Positions 17,562 through 27,588 are shown, counted from the stretch's first letter. The stretch: DNA of 64,000 nt from Alcanivorax sp. DG881 (GCF_000155615.1 NZ_DS989915.1:2574332-2638331), one strand, 5' to 3'. The notes: generated from the letters alone by a model not told the origin. Numbers and translations: made by a program.

Positions 17562-18950
17562 TTAATACTTGTAATGTTCCGGTTTGAAGGGGCCTTCCAC
17601 GCCGACGCCGATGTAGTCGGCCTGTTCTTTGGTGAGTTTGGTGATCACGCCACCGAAGCCTTCCACCATGTAACGGGCCACTTCTTCGTCCAGCTGTTTG
17701 GGCAGCACTTCCACCTTGAGCATTTTTTCTTTCACTGCGTCAGAGTGGTTGGCGTAGCCCTGATCGAACAGGTACATCTGCGCGAGGACCTGGTTGGCGA
17801 AGGAGCCGTCCATGATGCGGCTGGGGTGCCCGGTGGCGTTGCCCAGGTTGACCAGGCGCCCTTCGGAGAGCAGCAGCAGGAAATCGCCGGCGGCCTTGTC
17901 ACGCCATACCTTGTGTACCTGTGGCTTCACCTCTTCCCATTCCCAGGTCTTGCGCATGAAGGCGGTGTCCACTTCGTTGTCGAAGTGACCGATGTTGCAG
18001 ACCACGGCGCCTTTCTTGATGGCCTTGAGCATGTTGGCATCGCAGACATTGAAGTTACCGGTGGTGGTCACCAGCAGATCGGTGTTGCCCAGCAGCTCGG
18101 TGTTGATGGAGGCTTCGCTGCCATCGTTGATGCCGTCCTTGTACTGGCTGACGACTTCAAAGCCGTCCATGCAGGCCTGCATGGCGCAGATCGGATCTGC
18201 TTCGGTAACTTTCACGATCATGCCTTCCTGGCGCAGGGACTGGGCGGAACCCTTGCCCACATCGCCATAGCCAACGACCAGTGCTTTCTTGCCGGACAGC
18301 AGGTGATCGGTGCCGCGCTTGATGGCATCGTTGAGAGAGTGACGACAGCCGTACTTGTTGTCGTTCTTGCTCTTGGTGACGGAATCATTCACGTTCACTG
18401 CGGGCACTTTCAATGTGCCTTTGTTCAGCATCTCGTAGAGACGGTGTACACCGGTGGTGGTTTCTTCGGTGATGCCGTGAATATTGTCGAGCATGGCCGG
18501 GTAAGTTTCATGGATGTAGCCGGTCAGATCGCCGCCATCATCCAGGATCATGTTGGCTTCCCACAGCTCGCCGTTGCCGTCGCGACAGGTCTGCTCGATG
18601 CACCACATGTACTCTTCTTCGGTTTCGCCTTTCCAGGCAAACACAGGGACGCCGGCAGCGGCGATGGCGGCAGCGGCGTGGTCCTGGGTGGAGAAGATGT
18701 TGCAGCTGGACCAGCGTACTTCGGCACCCAGTGCGACCAGGGTTTCGATCAGCACGGCGGTCTGGATGGTCATGTGAATACAGCCGATGATTTTGGCGCC
18801 TTTCAGCGGCTGCTCGGCACGGTATTTTTCACGAATGGTAACCAGTGCCGGCATTTCGGTTTCGGCAATGTGAATTTCCGAGCGGCCATAGGCTGCAAGG
18901 GAAATATCGGCGACTTTATAGTCGGTAAAGGTATCGGTTTTTGCGTTCAT
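17562..18950 (-). CDS. ahcY: S-adenosylhomocysteine hydrolase
   Basis: Splits S-adenosylhomocysteine to adenosine and homocysteine, relieving inhibition of methyltransferases. It is 462 residues with the canonical [31 protein letters not shown] (catalytic Lys/Asp), the NAD-binding [15 protein letters not shown], and the C-terminal end KPEHYKY that completes the neighbouring subunit's NAD site. GGAGA lies before the ATG. Neighbours metF, metK and a SahR-like regulator are the same pathway. Confidence 0.98.
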   Translation of the reverse strand: MNAKTDTFTDYKVADISLAAYGRSEIHIAETEMPALVTIREKYRAEQPLKGAKIIGCIHMTIQTAVLIETLVALGAEVRWSSCNIFSTQDHAAAAIAAAGVPVFAWKGETEEEYMWCIEQTCRDGNGELWEANMILDDGGDLTGYIHETYPAMLDNIHGITEETTTGVHRLYEMLNKGTLKVPAVNVNDSVTKSKNDNKYGCRHSLNDAIKRGTDHLLSGKKALVVGYGDVGKGSAQSLRQEGMIVKVTEADPICAMQACMDGFEVVSQYKDGINDGSEASINTELLGNTDLLVTTTGNFNVCDANMLKAIKKGAVVCNIGHFDNEVDTAFMRKTWEWEEVKPQVHKVWRDKAAGDFLLLLSEGRLVNLGNATGHPSRIMDGSFANQVLAQMYLFDQGYANHSDAVKEKMLKVEVLPKQLDEEVARYMVEGFGGVITKLTKEQADYIGVGVEGPFKPEHYKY

Positions 18951-18961
18951 GGTGAGTCTCC

Positions 18962-18991
18962 GCTTGCACGCAACACGCTTGCACGCATCAC
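18962..18991. repeat. Two direct copies of a GCTTGCACGC repeat upstream of ahcY
   Basis: GCTTGCACGCAACAC (18962-18976) is followed at once by GCTTGCACGCATCAC (18977-18991). The same unit recurs at 19381-19406, 20589-20621 and around tkt and pgk. Confidence 0.7.
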
Positions 18992-19001
18992 GCTGAAAAA
19001 A

Positions 19002-19352
19002 TTACTGTTCGCCGATGTGCCGAATCAGTGCGGCCAGTTGGGCGAACACTTTGTCTATCGCTTCCTGAAGTGATTCCACCTTCAGATAGCCAAGTTGGGC
19101 GGCGATCAGAGCCTGTGTTTCCAGTTCAAACAATGAGCCTCTTGCAATGAGCAGGAAGCGGCGTAAAGCTGCGTCACTTCCTCTTCCGTATCCTTCTGCA
19201 ATATTGGAAGGAATGCTCAATGTAGAGCGCTGCATTTGTTGAGTCAGTACGAACTTTTCTTCCGCAGGGAAGGTTCGTGTGAGCTGATGTGTGGCAATAA
19301 CCCGTTGTATCGCGGATTGCCACACCCGTAGATCCTTGTAGCGTCTATGCAT
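19002..19352 (-). CDS. Four-helix-bundle protein (23S rRNA intervening-sequence family)
   Basis: A 116-residue protein of the S23/four-helix-bundle family, first seen in rRNA intervening sequences. Family marks: YKDLRVWQSAI at the start, then LTQQMQRSTLSIPSNIAEGYGR, then the long helices ending in LAALIRHIGEQ. Function is unknown; a role in nucleic-acid binding has been proposed. It sits between metK and ahcY within the SAM-cycle block, surrounded by GCGTG repeats. The start at 19352 follows GGGAGG; an upstream start at 19403 would translate repeat DNA. Confidence 0.85.
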   Translation of the reverse strand: MHRRYKDLRVWQSAIQRVIATHQLTRTFPAEEKFVLTQQMQRSTLSIPSNIAEGYGRGSDAALRRFLLIARGSLFELETQALIAAQLGYLKVESLQEAIDKVFAQLAALIRHIGEQ

Positions 19353-19380
19353 GGCTCCTCCCTGAGCCGTGCGGTGTCTG

Positions 19381-19406
19381 GCGTGCTTGCGTGTTGCGTG
19401 CAAGCG
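19381..19406. repeat. GCGTG-type palindrome between metK and the four-helix-bundle gene
   Basis: GCTTGCGTGTTGCGTGCAAGC pairs TTGC arms around a GTGTT core. Same family as the other GCGTG repeats in this block. Confidence 0.6.
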
Positions 19407-19412
19407 TTTCTT

Positions 19413-20561
19413 TTAAAGTACCTTGGCCAGGTCGGCGGCCTTGTCGGTTTTTTCCCAGCTGAAGCCTTCGCGGCCGAAGTGGCCGTAGCTGGCGGTAGGA
19501 CGATAGATCGGCTTGCGCAGGTCGAGCATTTCGATAATGCCGCGCGGGCGCAGATCGAAATGTTCACGGACCAGATCGACGATGGCGTTGTCGCTGATCT
19601 TGCCGGTGCCGAAAGTGTTCACCGAGATGGAGGTGGGCTCGGCCACGCCGATGGCGTAGCTCACCTGGATCTCGCACTTGCTGGCCAGCCCGGCGGCGAC
19701 AATGTTCTTGGCCACGTAACGCCCGGCGTAGGCCGCGCTGCGGTCGACCTTGGACGGATCCTTGCCGGAGAAGGCGCCGCCACCGTGGCGGGCCATGCCG
19801 CCGTAGGTGTCCACGATGATTTTGCGGCCGGTCAGGCCACAGTCACCCATGGGGCCACCGATCACGAAAATCCCGGTGGGGTTCACGTGGTACAGGGTGT
19901 CCTTGTGCAGCCATTCTTCCGGCAGCACGGGTTTGATGATTTCTTCCATCACTGCTTCGCGCAGGTCGGCCAGCTTGATGTCCGGGGAATGCTGGGTAGA
20001 CAGCACCACCGCATCCACGGCCACGGGCTTGCCGTTGTCGTAACGCAGGGTGACCTGGCTTTTCGCATCCGGGCGCAGCCAGGGCAGGGTGCCGTTCTTG
20101 CGCAGCTCGGCCTGACGCTCCACCAGACGATGGGAGTAGTACACCGGGGCGGGCATCAGGGTATCGGTTTCGTCAGTGGCGAAGCCGAACATCAGGCCCT
20201 GGTCGCCGGCGCCCATTTCTTTCTCTTCGGCTTCGTCCACACCGATGGCGATATCGGCGGACTGTTTGCCGATGCCGTTAAGGACGGCACAGCTGGCGCC
20301 ATCGAAGCCTTTTTCGGAGCTGTCGTAGCCGATATCAAGGATCACCTGGCGAACGATGTCTTCCAGCTCCACGTAGGTGTTGGTGCGCACTTCACCGGCG
20401 ACCACGGCCATGCCGGTTTTGACCAGTGTCTCCACCGCCACGCGGGCGTGGGGGTCATCCTTGATGATGGCATCCAGAATGGCGTCCGAGATCTGGTCAG
20501 CCATTTTATCCGGATGGCCTTCGGACACGGATTCGGAGGTAAAGATGGAATATTCACTCAT
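19413..20561 (-). CDS. metK: S-adenosylmethionine synthetase
   Basis: Makes SAM from methionine and ATP. The 382-residue protein shows [13 protein letters not shown] at the N-terminus, the [12 protein letters not shown] hexapeptide region, and the P-loop-like [19 protein letters not shown]. Length is standard. The start follows GGGAGC. It is the first biosynthetic gene after the SahR-like regulator, 126 bases away. No SAM or SAH riboswitch was recognised in its leader; control by the upstream regulator is more likely. Confidence 0.98.
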   Translation of the reverse strand: MSEYSIFTSESVSEGHPDKMADQISDAILDAIIKDDPHARVAVETLVKTGMAVVAGEVRTNTYVELEDIVRQVILDIGYDSSEKGFDGASCAVLNGIGKQSADIAIGVDEAEEKEMGAGDQGLMFGFATDETDTLMPAPVYYSHRLVERQAELRKNGTLPWLRPDAKSQVTLRYDNGKPVAVDAVVLSTQHSPDIKLADLREAVMEEIIKPVLPEEWLHKDTLYHVNPTGIFVIGGPMGDCGLTGRKIIVDTYGGMARHGGGAFSGKDPSKVDRSAAYAGRYVAKNIVAAGLASKCEIQVSYAIGVAEPTSISVNTFGTGKISDNAIVDLVREHFDLRPRGIIEMLDLRKPIYRPTASYGHFGREGFSWEKTDKAADLAKVL

Positions 20562-20588
20562 TACTGGAGTGCTCCCTTAAAGTTAATT

Positions 20589-20621
20589 GCTTGCACGCAA
20601 CACGCTGACACGCATCACGCG
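20589..20621. repeat. GCTTGCACGC repeat upstream of metK
   Basis: GCTTGCACGCAACACGCTGA is followed by CACGCATCACGCG. A further related run (GCGTGCTGCGTGCTGCGTG) lies at 20701-20719, overlapping the end of the regulator gene and so supplying its last codons. Confidence 0.65.
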
Positions 20622-20687
20622 AAAACCGGGTTAATCTCCATGCGGCGCAGGATCGCGGCGCAAGTTGTTTTCGTTTTTGCCACATAC

Positions 20688-21695
20688 TTATTCGCGAACA
20701 GCGTGCTGCGTGCTGCGTGTAAGCGTGTCGCGTTTTTCAAATGTTCTTACCTGGACCTGAAACCCATTGCGCAGTGCCAGAAACTGGCTTTCCTGCAACT
20801 CAAGCCCGGCGCGGCCGGCCCAGTCCACCAGGTCGGTTTCATCAAAGCCGAGCCAGAAATCCCCGCAGGTTTCGTGGGCCCAGTGCTGGTCATGCCGACA
20901 CAGGTCGGTGATCAGCAGTGTGCCGCCGGCCTGCAGTTGTTCTGCTGCGGCGCGGATGGCGCTGGCCGGTGCGGGCAAGTGGTGCAGCACCATGTTCAAT
21001 ACCACGGCGTCGACCGTGGGCAGGTTGCTGGCGGCTTCCGGCCAGTCTCCCAGTATCAGTTCCACATTTGACCGTTTGGCGACGGCCTTGCGTGCCCGTT
21101 TGAGCATGGCCTCGGCATTGTCCAGGCCGATAACCTGTTCAAAATGCCCGGCGAGCTCCAGCAGGAACAGCCCGTCACCGGGGCCAATTTCCAGCACCTG
21201 TTTTCCTTCCGGGCTGGCGCGCAGCAGCAGCTCGCAGGCCTGCTCGGCATATTGCCCGTACTCGGCGATCAGCTCCTGCTGGGCATCATGCTGTTCGGCG
21301 TGCCGGGCAAAAAAGGCGCGGCTTTGCTCGGCACGCTGCTGTTGCACCTGCTCCAGTCGCGCCGCGACCTCATCATTGAGAGACCCATCATCCAGCTCGT
21401 CCAGCAAGGCGCTGTGAACGGCACCCTCTGCGTCATCCGCCTGGGGCAGGCGACGACGGTAGAAAATGGAGTTGCCCTCACGGCGCTTTTCCACCAGTCC
21501 GCCTTTTGCCAGCACCTTGAGGTGGTGGCTCATGCCGGATTGCTTCATGGCCATGATCTCGCACAGCTCCAGCACCCCGAAGCTGTTCTGGCCCAGCACC
21601 TGCAATACCTGCAGGCGTAACGGGTCCCCGGCGGCCTTGAGAAAGCCCGCCAGATGATCGGTCACATCCGTTAGAGAGGGAGCCAGTGCATTCAT
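20688..21695 (-). CDS. sahR: ArsR-type regulator fused to a SAM-dependent methyltransferase domain (SahR-like)
   Basis: A two-domain protein of 335 residues. Residues about 10-85 form an ArsR winged helix (DPLRLQVLQVL, ELCEIMAMKQSGMSHHLKVLAKGGLVEKRREGN). From about 150 onward lies a class I methyltransferase fold with the SAM-site motif LEIGPGDGLFLLELA and DAVVLNMVLHHL. ArsR proteins with this architecture beside SAM-cycle genes are, as I recall, the SahR family, which senses S-adenosylhomocysteine. The location upstream of metK, ahcY and metF strongly supports this. The C-terminal tail is encoded by repeat DNA. The start lacks a Shine-Dalgarno sequence. Confidence 0.8.
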   Translation of the reverse strand: MNALAPSLTDVTDHLAGFLKAAGDPLRLQVLQVLGQNSFGVLELCEIMAMKQSGMSHHLKVLAKGGLVEKRREGNSIFYRRRLPQADDAEGAVHSALLDELDDGSLNDEVAARLEQVQQQRAEQSRAFFARHAEQHDAQQELIAEYGQYAEQACELLLRASPEGKQVLEIGPGDGLFLLELAGHFEQVIGLDNAEAMLKRARKAVAKRSNVELILGDWPEAASNLPTVDAVVLNMVLHHLPAPASAIRAAAEQLQAGGTLLITDLCRHDQHWAHETCGDFWLGFDETDLVDWAGRAGLELQESQFLALRNGFQVQVRTFEKRDTLTRSTQHAVRE

Positions 21696-21702
21696 GGAGG
21701 GG

Positions 21703-21730
21703 AGTCTAGCGCAATCCAAAACTAAATCAA
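21703..21730 (-). promoter_or_regulatory. Putative sigma-70 promoter of the SahR-like gene
   Basis: On the minus strand TTGATT (21725-21730) is separated by 16 bases from TAGACT (21703-21708). The -10 ends seven bases before the ATG, so the transcript would start at or next to the start codon, in keeping with the absent ribosome-binding site: a probable leaderless message. Confidence 0.5.
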
Positions 21731-21744
21731 AATAAATTGATATA
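21723..21744. promoter_or_regulatory. Candidate SahR operator
   Basis: TAAATCAA-AATAAA-TTGATATA is an inverted repeat with one mismatch (perfect ATCAA / TTGAT arms). It covers the -35 box of the regulator gene, the layout expected for autorepression. No second copy was found before metK, ahcY or metF, implying that the block is controlled from here. Confidence 0.6.
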
Positions 21745-21902
21745 GGTTTGGGTGTTGCCTTAACTCGCTGCCTGAAACAGGTGCCACGCGGCACGCAAGC
21801 AGGCGGAGGCAGGCTGCCGGTGGGTGCTTGCGCTTGTAGCTATTACCCCCTTGAGGGACAATAGCGCCCCTTTTCAGCCACCAGTCAGTTTTGGAGCCCT
21901 GC

Positions 21903-23903
21903 ATGCCCAGCGCCCCCGCCAGCCGTGACCTCGCCAATGCCATCCGTGCCCTGAGCATGGATGCGGTACAGAAAGCCAATTCCGGGCACCCCGGTGCACC
22001 CATGGGCATGGCGGATATCGCCGAAGTGCTGTGGCGCGGTTTCATGCAGCACAACCCGGCTGACCCGACCTGGGCCGACCGTGACCGCTTTGTACTCTCC
22101 AACGGCCACGGCTCCATGCTGCTGTATAGCCTGCTGCACCTGACCGGTTACGGTGTCAGCCTGGATGACATCAAGAACTTCCGCCAGTTGGGCAGTGCCA
22201 CCGCAGGACACCCGGAATACGGTGACGCGCCGGGCATTGAAACCACCACCGGCCCACTGGGTCAGGGGCTGGCCAATGCCGTGGGCATGGCGCTGGCCGA
22301 GAAAATGCTGGCGGGGCAGTTCAACCGCGAAGGGCACACCGTGGTGAACCACAACACCTACTGTTTCCTGGGTGATGGCTGCATGATGGAAGGCATCTCC
22401 CACGAGGTGGCTTCCCTGGCTGGCACCCTGGGTTTGGGCAAGCTGGTGGCGTTTTATGACGACAACGGCATTTCCATCGACGGTGAAGTGGAAGGCTGGT
22501 TCACCGACGATACCGTGGAGCGTTTCCGCGCCTACGGCTGGCAGGTGATCCCCAATGTGGACGGCCACAACCCGGAAGAAATTACCGTGGCGGTGGAGAA
22601 TGCCCGCGCCAACACGGATCAACCCACCTTGATTTGCTGCAAGACCATCATTGGTTTCGGCAGCCCCAACAAGCAGGGCAAGGAAGATTCCCATGGCGCT
22701 GCTCTGGGGGAAGATGAAATCGCCCTGACCCGTAAAGAGCTGGGTTGGGAGCACGGCCCGTTTGAAATCCCGGCGGACATCAAGGATGCCTGGGACGCCA
22801 AGGAAGCGGGTGCCAAAGCGCAGAGCGAATGGCAGCAGCGTTTCGACGCCTATCAGGCCGCGTACCCGGAGCTGGCGGCGGAGTTTCTGCGTCGCCAGGC
22901 GGGTGAATTGCCGGCAGACTTTGCCGACAAGGCGGATGCCTATATCCGTGAGTGCCAGGAAAAAGGCGACAAGGTCGCTACCCGCAAGGCGAGCCAGAAT
23001 ACCCTGGACGCTTTCGGTCCGCTGCTGCCGGAACTGGCTGGCGGCTCCGCTGACCTGGCCGGGTCCAACAACACCATCTGGAAAGGCTGCAAGTCGATCA
23101 CTGCGGAGGATGCCAGTGGCAACTACATCCACTACGGCGTGCGTGAATTCGGTATGACTGCCATCCAGAACGGCCTGTGTCTGCACGGTGGCCTGCGCCC
23201 TTACGGTGGCACCTTCCTGGTGTTCATGGAATACGCCCGTAATGCGGTGCGCATGGCGGCGCTGATGCATCAGCCGAACATCCTGGTCTACACCCACGAT
23301 TCCATTGGTCTGGGCGAAGACGGCCCGACCCACCAGCCCATCGAGCAGCTGGCCAACCTGCGTCTGACCCCGAACATGCGTACCTGGCGCCCCTGCGACA
23401 CGGTGGAATCGGCGGTGTCCTGGAAAAAGGCGGTACAACGCCAGGATGGCCCGTCGTCGCTGATCTTCTCCCGCCAGGGTCTGCCCTGCATGGAGCGCGG
23501 CAACGACCAGCTGGCCGACGTGGAGAAGGGGGGCTACACCCTGTTGCAGACCGGCGAAGGCACCCCGGACGCCATCATCATTGCCACCGGTTCCGAGGTG
23601 GAGTTGGCAGTGAAGGCCGCCCAGGCGCTCAGCGGGAAAAACATCCGCGTGGTGTCCATGCCCTGCGTGGAAGAATTCCTGGCCCAGGACAAGGCCTACC
23701 AGGACAGCGTGCTGCCCAGCGACGTGCGTGCCCGGGTGGCCGTGGAAGCGGCGATTGCAGACTACTGGTACCGCTTCGTGGGCCTGGACGGCAAGGTGGT
23801 GGGCATGACCAGCTTTGGCGCTTCCGCCCCGGCCGGTGACCTGTTCAAGCACTTCAATATTACTGCTGAAGCGGTGCAGGAAGCGGTGGAGTCGTTGATT
23901 TAA
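21903..23903 (+). CDS. tkt: Transketolase
   Basis: A thiamine-diphosphate enzyme of 666 residues moving two-carbon units between sugar phosphates in the pentose phosphate pathway. Seen: [27 protein letters not shown], the ThDP motif [18 protein letters not shown]...DDN and the C-terminal [17 protein letters not shown]. The ATG at 21903 follows GGAG; a TTG twelve bases earlier overlaps that site. It is divergent from the SahR-like gene and begins a tkt-epd-pgk-fba series. Confidence 0.98.
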   Translation: MPSAPASRDLANAIRALSMDAVQKANSGHPGAPMGMADIAEVLWRGFMQHNPADPTWADRDRFVLSNGHGSMLLYSLLHLTGYGVSLDDIKNFRQLGSATAGHPEYGDAPGIETTTGPLGQGLANAVGMALAEKMLAGQFNREGHTVVNHNTYCFLGDGCMMEGISHEVASLAGTLGLGKLVAFYDDNGISIDGEVEGWFTDDTVERFRAYGWQVIPNVDGHNPEEITVAVENARANTDQPTLICCKTIIGFGSPNKQGKEDSHGAALGEDEIALTRKELGWEHGPFEIPADIKDAWDAKEAGAKAQSEWQQRFDAYQAAYPELAAEFLRRQAGELPADFADKADAYIRECQEKGDKVATRKASQNTLDAFGPLLPELAGGSADLAGSNNTIWKGCKSITAEDASGNYIHYGVREFGMTAIQNGLCLHGGLRPYGGTFLVFMEYARNAVRMAALMHQPNILVYTHDSIGLGEDGPTHQPIEQLANLRLTPNMRTWRPCDTVESAVSWKKAVQRQDGPSSLIFSRQGLPCMERGNDQLADVEKGGYTLLQTGEGTPDAIIIATGSEVELAVKAAQALSGKNIRVVSMPCVEEFLAQDKAYQDSVLPSDVRARVAVEAAIADYWYRFVGLDGKVVGMTSFGASAPAGDLFKHFNITAEAVQEAVESLI

Positions 23904-23915
23904 TGCAGCACGCAG

Positions 23916-23975
23916 CACGCAACACGCAACACGCTAAATCAGTGCGCCGCGTGCAAGCGTGTTGCGTGTTGCGTG
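23916..23975. repeat. Perfect 20-bp inverted repeat between tkt and epd
   Basis: CACGCAACACGCAACACGCT (23916-23935) is exactly mirrored at 23956-23975 around a 20-base spacer. It fills most of the gap between tkt and epd and may serve as an RNA hairpin limiting read-through. Confidence 0.85.
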
Positions 23976-23985
23976 GGTGTGGCTT

Positions 23986-25023
23986 GTGATTCGAGTCGCT
24001 ATTAACGGCTATGGCCGTATCGGGCGCTCTTTTGTGCGTGCCCTGGCCGAACGCGAAGGCGCCGGCTGGCAGGCGCCGTTTACGCTGGCGGCGATCAACG
24101 ACAAGGGGCGCCCGGAAGACCTGCTCTACCTGACCCGCTACGACACCACCCACGGGCGGTTGGCGGAGCCGGCAGAGCTGATCGAAGGCATGCTGCGTAT
24201 CGGCAAGCAGGCGCCCATGCTGCTGGAGCAGCCCAGGCCGGAATTGTTGCCCTGGGGCGAGCTGGGTGTGGATCTGGTGCTGGAATGTTCCGGCCATTTC
24301 CGCAGCCACGCCGGGGCCTCGCGCCATCTGCAGGCCGGTGCCGGAAAAGTGATTATCGGTGCGGTGCCCTTTGATCTGGCTGACCAGATCGTGGTGTACG
24401 GCGTTAATCACGAGGATGTGCGTGACGATAGCCGGGTGCTGTCAGCGGCGTCCTGCACCACGCACTGTATCGCACCTCTGTTGCAGCGGCTGGATCAGCA
24501 GTACGGCATCCAGCAGGTGTTGATGAAAGAAATCCATGCCTACACCTCGGACCAGACCCTGCTGGACCATGTCCACCGGGATCCGCGCCGGGGCCGGGCC
24601 GGGGCACAGAATATTGTGCCGACCACCAGTAGCGCCATCGGTGCGGTGCAGCAGGTGCTGCCAGCCCTTGCCGGGCGCATCAACGGCGACTCCATCCGTG
24701 TGCCGACCCTGAACGTGGCCATGGTGGAGCTGACGTTGCGACTGGAACAGACACCGGATGAGGACAGTCTCAACCAGTGGCTGCAGCAACAGGCAACGGC
24801 ATCTGCGGGCCTGATTGGCTACAATGATGCCCCGCTGGTCAGCGTGGATTTCAATCACCGCCCGGAATCCGCCATCGTCGATGTGACCCAGACCCGGGTG
24901 CAGGGCGACATGGTGCAGGTGGTGGCCTGGTACGACAACGAATGGGGCTATGCCAACCGTTTGCTGGACTGGGTAAGTGAATTGGCTTTGAACAAGGCTG
25001 GGAGCTCAAGGCTGGGCGCCTGA
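23986..25023 (+). CDS. epd: Erythrose-4-phosphate dehydrogenase (GapA/Epd family)
   Basis: An NAD-dependent dehydrogenase of the GAPDH family, 345 residues from a GTG start. NGYGRIGRSFVRAL starts the Rossmann fold; catalytic Cys lies in SAASCTTHC and catalytic His in EIHAYTSDQ. LPWGELGVDLVLE, VVYGVN and SVDFNHRPESAIVD resemble Epd more than glycolytic GapA, and the tkt-epd-pgk order supports Epd, which feeds pyridoxal phosphate synthesis. The residue after CTT is His rather than the usual Asn. A glyceraldehyde-3-phosphate role cannot be excluded. Confidence 0.78.
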   Translation: MIRVAINGYGRIGRSFVRALAEREGAGWQAPFTLAAINDKGRPEDLLYLTRYDTTHGRLAEPAELIEGMLRIGKQAPMLLEQPRPELLPWGELGVDLVLECSGHFRSHAGASRHLQAGAGKVIIGAVPFDLADQIVVYGVNHEDVRDDSRVLSAASCTTHCIAPLLQRLDQQYGIQQVLMKEIHAYTSDQTLLDHVHRDPRRGRAGAQNIVPTTSSAIGAVQQVLPALAGRINGDSIRVPTLNVAMVELTLRLEQTPDEDSLNQWLQQQATASAGLIGYNDAPLVSVDFNHRPESAIVDVTQTRVQGDMVQVVAWYDNEWGYANRLLDWVSELALNKAGSSRLGA

Positions 25024-25089
25024 CGTGTTGCTTTAGCGTTTGGCGTCAGGCGTGTTGCGTCTGGCAGAATTTAATGAGGTAAGTGAACG

Positions 25090-26253
25090 ATGAACTTCAA
25101 ACGCATGACCGACCTGGATCTGGCAGGCAAACGCGTTCTGATCCGTGAAGACCTGAACGTGCCGGTGAAAGACGGCAAGGTTACCAGTGATGCGCGTATC
25201 CGTGCCTCCCTGCCGACCATCGAGCATGCGCTCAAGGCGGGCGCCAGGGTGATGTTGATGTCGCATCTGGGCCGGCCCACCGAAGGTGAATACGCCGACG
25301 AGTTTTCCCTGCAGCCGGTGGCTGATCATCTGGGTGGTTTACTGGGCCGTGATGTGCCGCTGGTCAAGGACTGGCTGGACGGGGTCGAGGTGGCCGACGG
25401 TCAGGTGGTGTTGTGTGAGAACGTTCGCTTCAATAAAGGCGAAAAGAAAGACGACGAAGCGCTGTCACAAAAAATGGCCGCGCTGTGTGATATCTATGTG
25501 ATGGATGCCTTCGGTACCGCTCACCGTGCGCAGGCGTCTACCCATGGGGTGGGCAAGTTCGCACCGGTGGCCTGTGCCGGCCCGCTGCTGGCCAATGAGC
25601 TTGACGCTTTGGGCAAGGCCCTGGACGCACCGGCGAAACCGCTGGTGGCCATCGTTGGTGGTTCCAAGGTGTCCACCAAGCTGGAAGTGCTGGAATCGTT
25701 GTCGGATGTGGTCGACCAGCTGGTGGTCGGTGGTGGTATCGCCAACACCTTCCTGGCGGCGGCCGGCCATCCGGTGGGCAAGTCTCTCTATGAAGAAGAT
25801 CTGATTCCTGCCGCACAGAAAATTGCCGAGAAAGTACACATTCCGATTCCGGTGGATGTGGTGACGGCCAAGGAATTTGCCGAATCTGCCGAGGCGGTCA
25901 CCAAGAAGGTGGAAGACGTGGCCGACGACGACATGATTCTGGATGTGGGCCCGCAGACCGCACACATCGTGGCGGCGCTGATGAAGGAAGCCAAGACCAT
26001 TATCTGGAATGGCCCGGTGGGTGTATTCGAATTCGATCAGTTCGGTGAAGGCACCCGGGAAATGGCCCTGGCCATTGCCGACTCGGATGCCTTTTCCATT
26101 GCCGGCGGTGGTGACACCCTGGCCGCAGTGGACAAGTATGGTATCACTGATGATGTCAGCTATATCTCCACCGGCGGCGGTGCCTTCCTGGAATTTGTGG
26201 AAGGCAAAGTACTGCCGGCGGTGGCCATGCTTGAGGCACGGGCGAAGGATTAA
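25090..26253 (+). CDS. pgk: Phosphoglycerate kinase
   Basis: Interconverts 1,3-bisphosphoglycerate and 3-phosphoglycerate with ATP. The 387-residue monomer has [13 protein letters not shown], the substrate-binding HLGRP, the hinge segment [15 protein letters not shown], and the C-terminal nucleotide motif [14 protein letters not shown] followed by [19 protein letters not shown] lies before the ATG. Part of the epd-pgk-fba series. Confidence 0.98.
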   Translation: MNFKRMTDLDLAGKRVLIREDLNVPVKDGKVTSDARIRASLPTIEHALKAGARVMLMSHLGRPTEGEYADEFSLQPVADHLGGLLGRDVPLVKDWLDGVEVADGQVVLCENVRFNKGEKKDDEALSQKMAALCDIYVMDAFGTAHRAQASTHGVGKFAPVACAGPLLANELDALGKALDAPAKPLVAIVGGSKVSTKLEVLESLSDVVDQLVVGGGIANTFLAAAGHPVGKSLYEEDLIPAAQKIAEKVHIPIPVDVVTAKEFAESAEAVTKKVEDVADDDMILDVGPQTAHIVAALMKEAKTIIWNGPVGVFEFDQFGEGTREMALAIADSDAFSIAGGGDTLAAVDKYGITDDVSYISTGGGAFLEFVEGKVLPAVAMLEARAKD

Positions 26254-26258
26254 AAGAC

Positions 26259-26326
26259 GCTTGCACGCCCCACGCAACCACGCACCACGCTCGGGCGTGC
26301 CAGCGTGACGCATGGGGCGTGCAAGC
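26259..26326. repeat. GCGTG-type inverted repeat between pgk and fba
   Basis: GCTTGCACGCCCCACGC (26259-26275) faces GCATGGGGCGTGCAAGC (26310-26326) with a single mismatch; further CACGC units lie between. Confidence 0.8.
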
Positions 26327-26391
26327 AGTATCGTACGGAGTGATGTTGGTGCAGAGCACCGCAAACGGATAGCAGAAAGGGGAAAGTGAAA

Positions 26392-27456
26392 ATGGCACTT
26401 ATCAGCATGCGACAGCTGCTGGATCACGCTGCCGAGTTTGGCTACGGCGTACCGGCTTATAACGTGAACAACGTGGAACAGATGCGCGCCATCATGGAAG
26501 CCGCGGACAAAACCAATTCCCCGGTCATCGTGCAGGCATCTGCCGGCGCTCGTAAATACGCCGGCGCGCCGTTTCTGCGCCATCTGATTCTCGCCGCCAC
26601 GGAAGAATTTCCGCATATCCCCGTGGTGATGCACCAGGATCATGGCACCAGCCCGTCTGTTTGCCAGCGTTCTATTCAGCTGGGTTTCTCTTCGGTGATG
26701 ATGGACGGTTCGCTGGGTGAAGACGGCAAGACGCCCACCGATTACGACTATAACGTGGACGTGACCCGTCGCACCGTGGACATGGCCCACGCCTGTGGTG
26801 TGTCCGTGGAAGGCGAGCTGGGTTGCCTGGGGTCGCTGGAAACCGGTGAAGCCGGTGAAGAAGATGGCATTGGTGCGGAAGGCAAACTGACCCATGAGCA
26901 GATGCTCACCGACCCGGAAGAAGCGGCGGATTTCGTAAAGAAAACCAAGGTAGATGCCCTGGCGATTGCCATCGGCACCAGCCATGGCGCCTACAAGTTT
27001 ACTCGCCCGCCCACTGGTGACATCCTCGCCATCGAGCAGATCAAGGCGATTCACCAGCGCATTCCGGATACCCACCTGGTCATGCACGGTTCCTCTTCCG
27101 TGCCGCAGGACTGGCTGGCCATCATCAATGAATTCGGTGGTGAAATTCCGGAAACCTATGGGGTGCCGGTGGAAGAAATTCAGGAAGGCATCAAGCACGG
27201 TGTGCGCAAGGTCAACATCGATACGGACCTGCGTCTGGCGTCCACCGGGGCGATCCGTCGTTTCTTGGCCCAGAACCCGGCCGAGTTTGATCCGCGTAAG
27301 TACCTGAAAGAATCCATCACCGCCATGCGTGATATCTGTATCGCCCGTTATGAAGCCTTTGGTACGGCGGGCCATGCGGACAAGATCAAGCCGATCAGCC
27401 TGGAAACCATGTTCCAGCGTTATGAGTCCGGTGATCTGGACCCGCGGGTTAAATAA
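26392..27456 (+). CDS. fba: Class II fructose-bisphosphate aldolase
   Basis: A zinc-dependent aldolase of 354 residues linking fructose-1,6-bisphosphate and triose phosphates. Zinc ligands are in [13 protein letters not shown] and the HGSSSVP segment; GTSHGAYKF and NIDTDLRL complete the active site. It belongs to the longer class IIB type often annotated CbbA/Fda. The ATG at 26392 has AAGGGG eight bases upstream; a GTG at 26386 is too close. Last gene of the series, with a terminator. Confidence 0.97.
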   Translation: MALISMRQLLDHAAEFGYGVPAYNVNNVEQMRAIMEAADKTNSPVIVQASAGARKYAGAPFLRHLILAATEEFPHIPVVMHQDHGTSPSVCQRSIQLGFSSVMMDGSLGEDGKTPTDYDYNVDVTRRTVDMAHACGVSVEGELGCLGSLETGEAGEEDGIGAEGKLTHEQMLTDPEEAADFVKKTKVDALAIAIGTSHGAYKFTRPPTGDILAIEQIKAIHQRIPDTHLVMHGSSSVPQDWLAIINEFGGEIPETYGVPVEEIQEGIKHGVRKVNIDTDLRLASTGAIRRFLAQNPAEFDPRKYLKESITAMRDICIARYEAFGTAGHADKIKPISLETMFQRYESGDLDPRVK

Positions 27457-27488
27457 GAGACGCAGCAGGCAACACGTAGATCAAAACA

Positions 27489-27526
27489 AAAAGGCCGCGC
27501 CCGGTTGGGTGCGGCCTTTTGTTTTT
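27489..27526 (+). terminator. Rho-independent terminator after fba
   Basis: A 10-bp stem (GGCCGCGCCC / GGGTGCGGCC, four-base loop, one G-T pair) is followed by TTTTGTTTTT and preceded by an A-tract. Confidence 0.9.
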
Positions 27527-27588
27527 CGGAGCTGCTATCAAGCGGCTTTGGTGTGTGCCATCTCGCTCTAATTCGTAATGCCTCTTTT

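Noticed and set aside
16629-19073. An 814-codon open frame on the plus strand opposite metF and ahcY
   Set aside because: It is a mirror of two highly conserved minus-strand genes in GC-rich DNA; no recognisable protein features. The same applies to long antisense frames opposite tkt (21885-23918), pgk-fba (25465-27375), the permease region (40194-41516) and the lipoproteins (49719-51542, 56670-58223).
20562-20687. SAM or SAH riboswitch before metK
   Set aside because: The conserved cores of these riboswitches were not found; the spacer is filled by GCGTG repeats.
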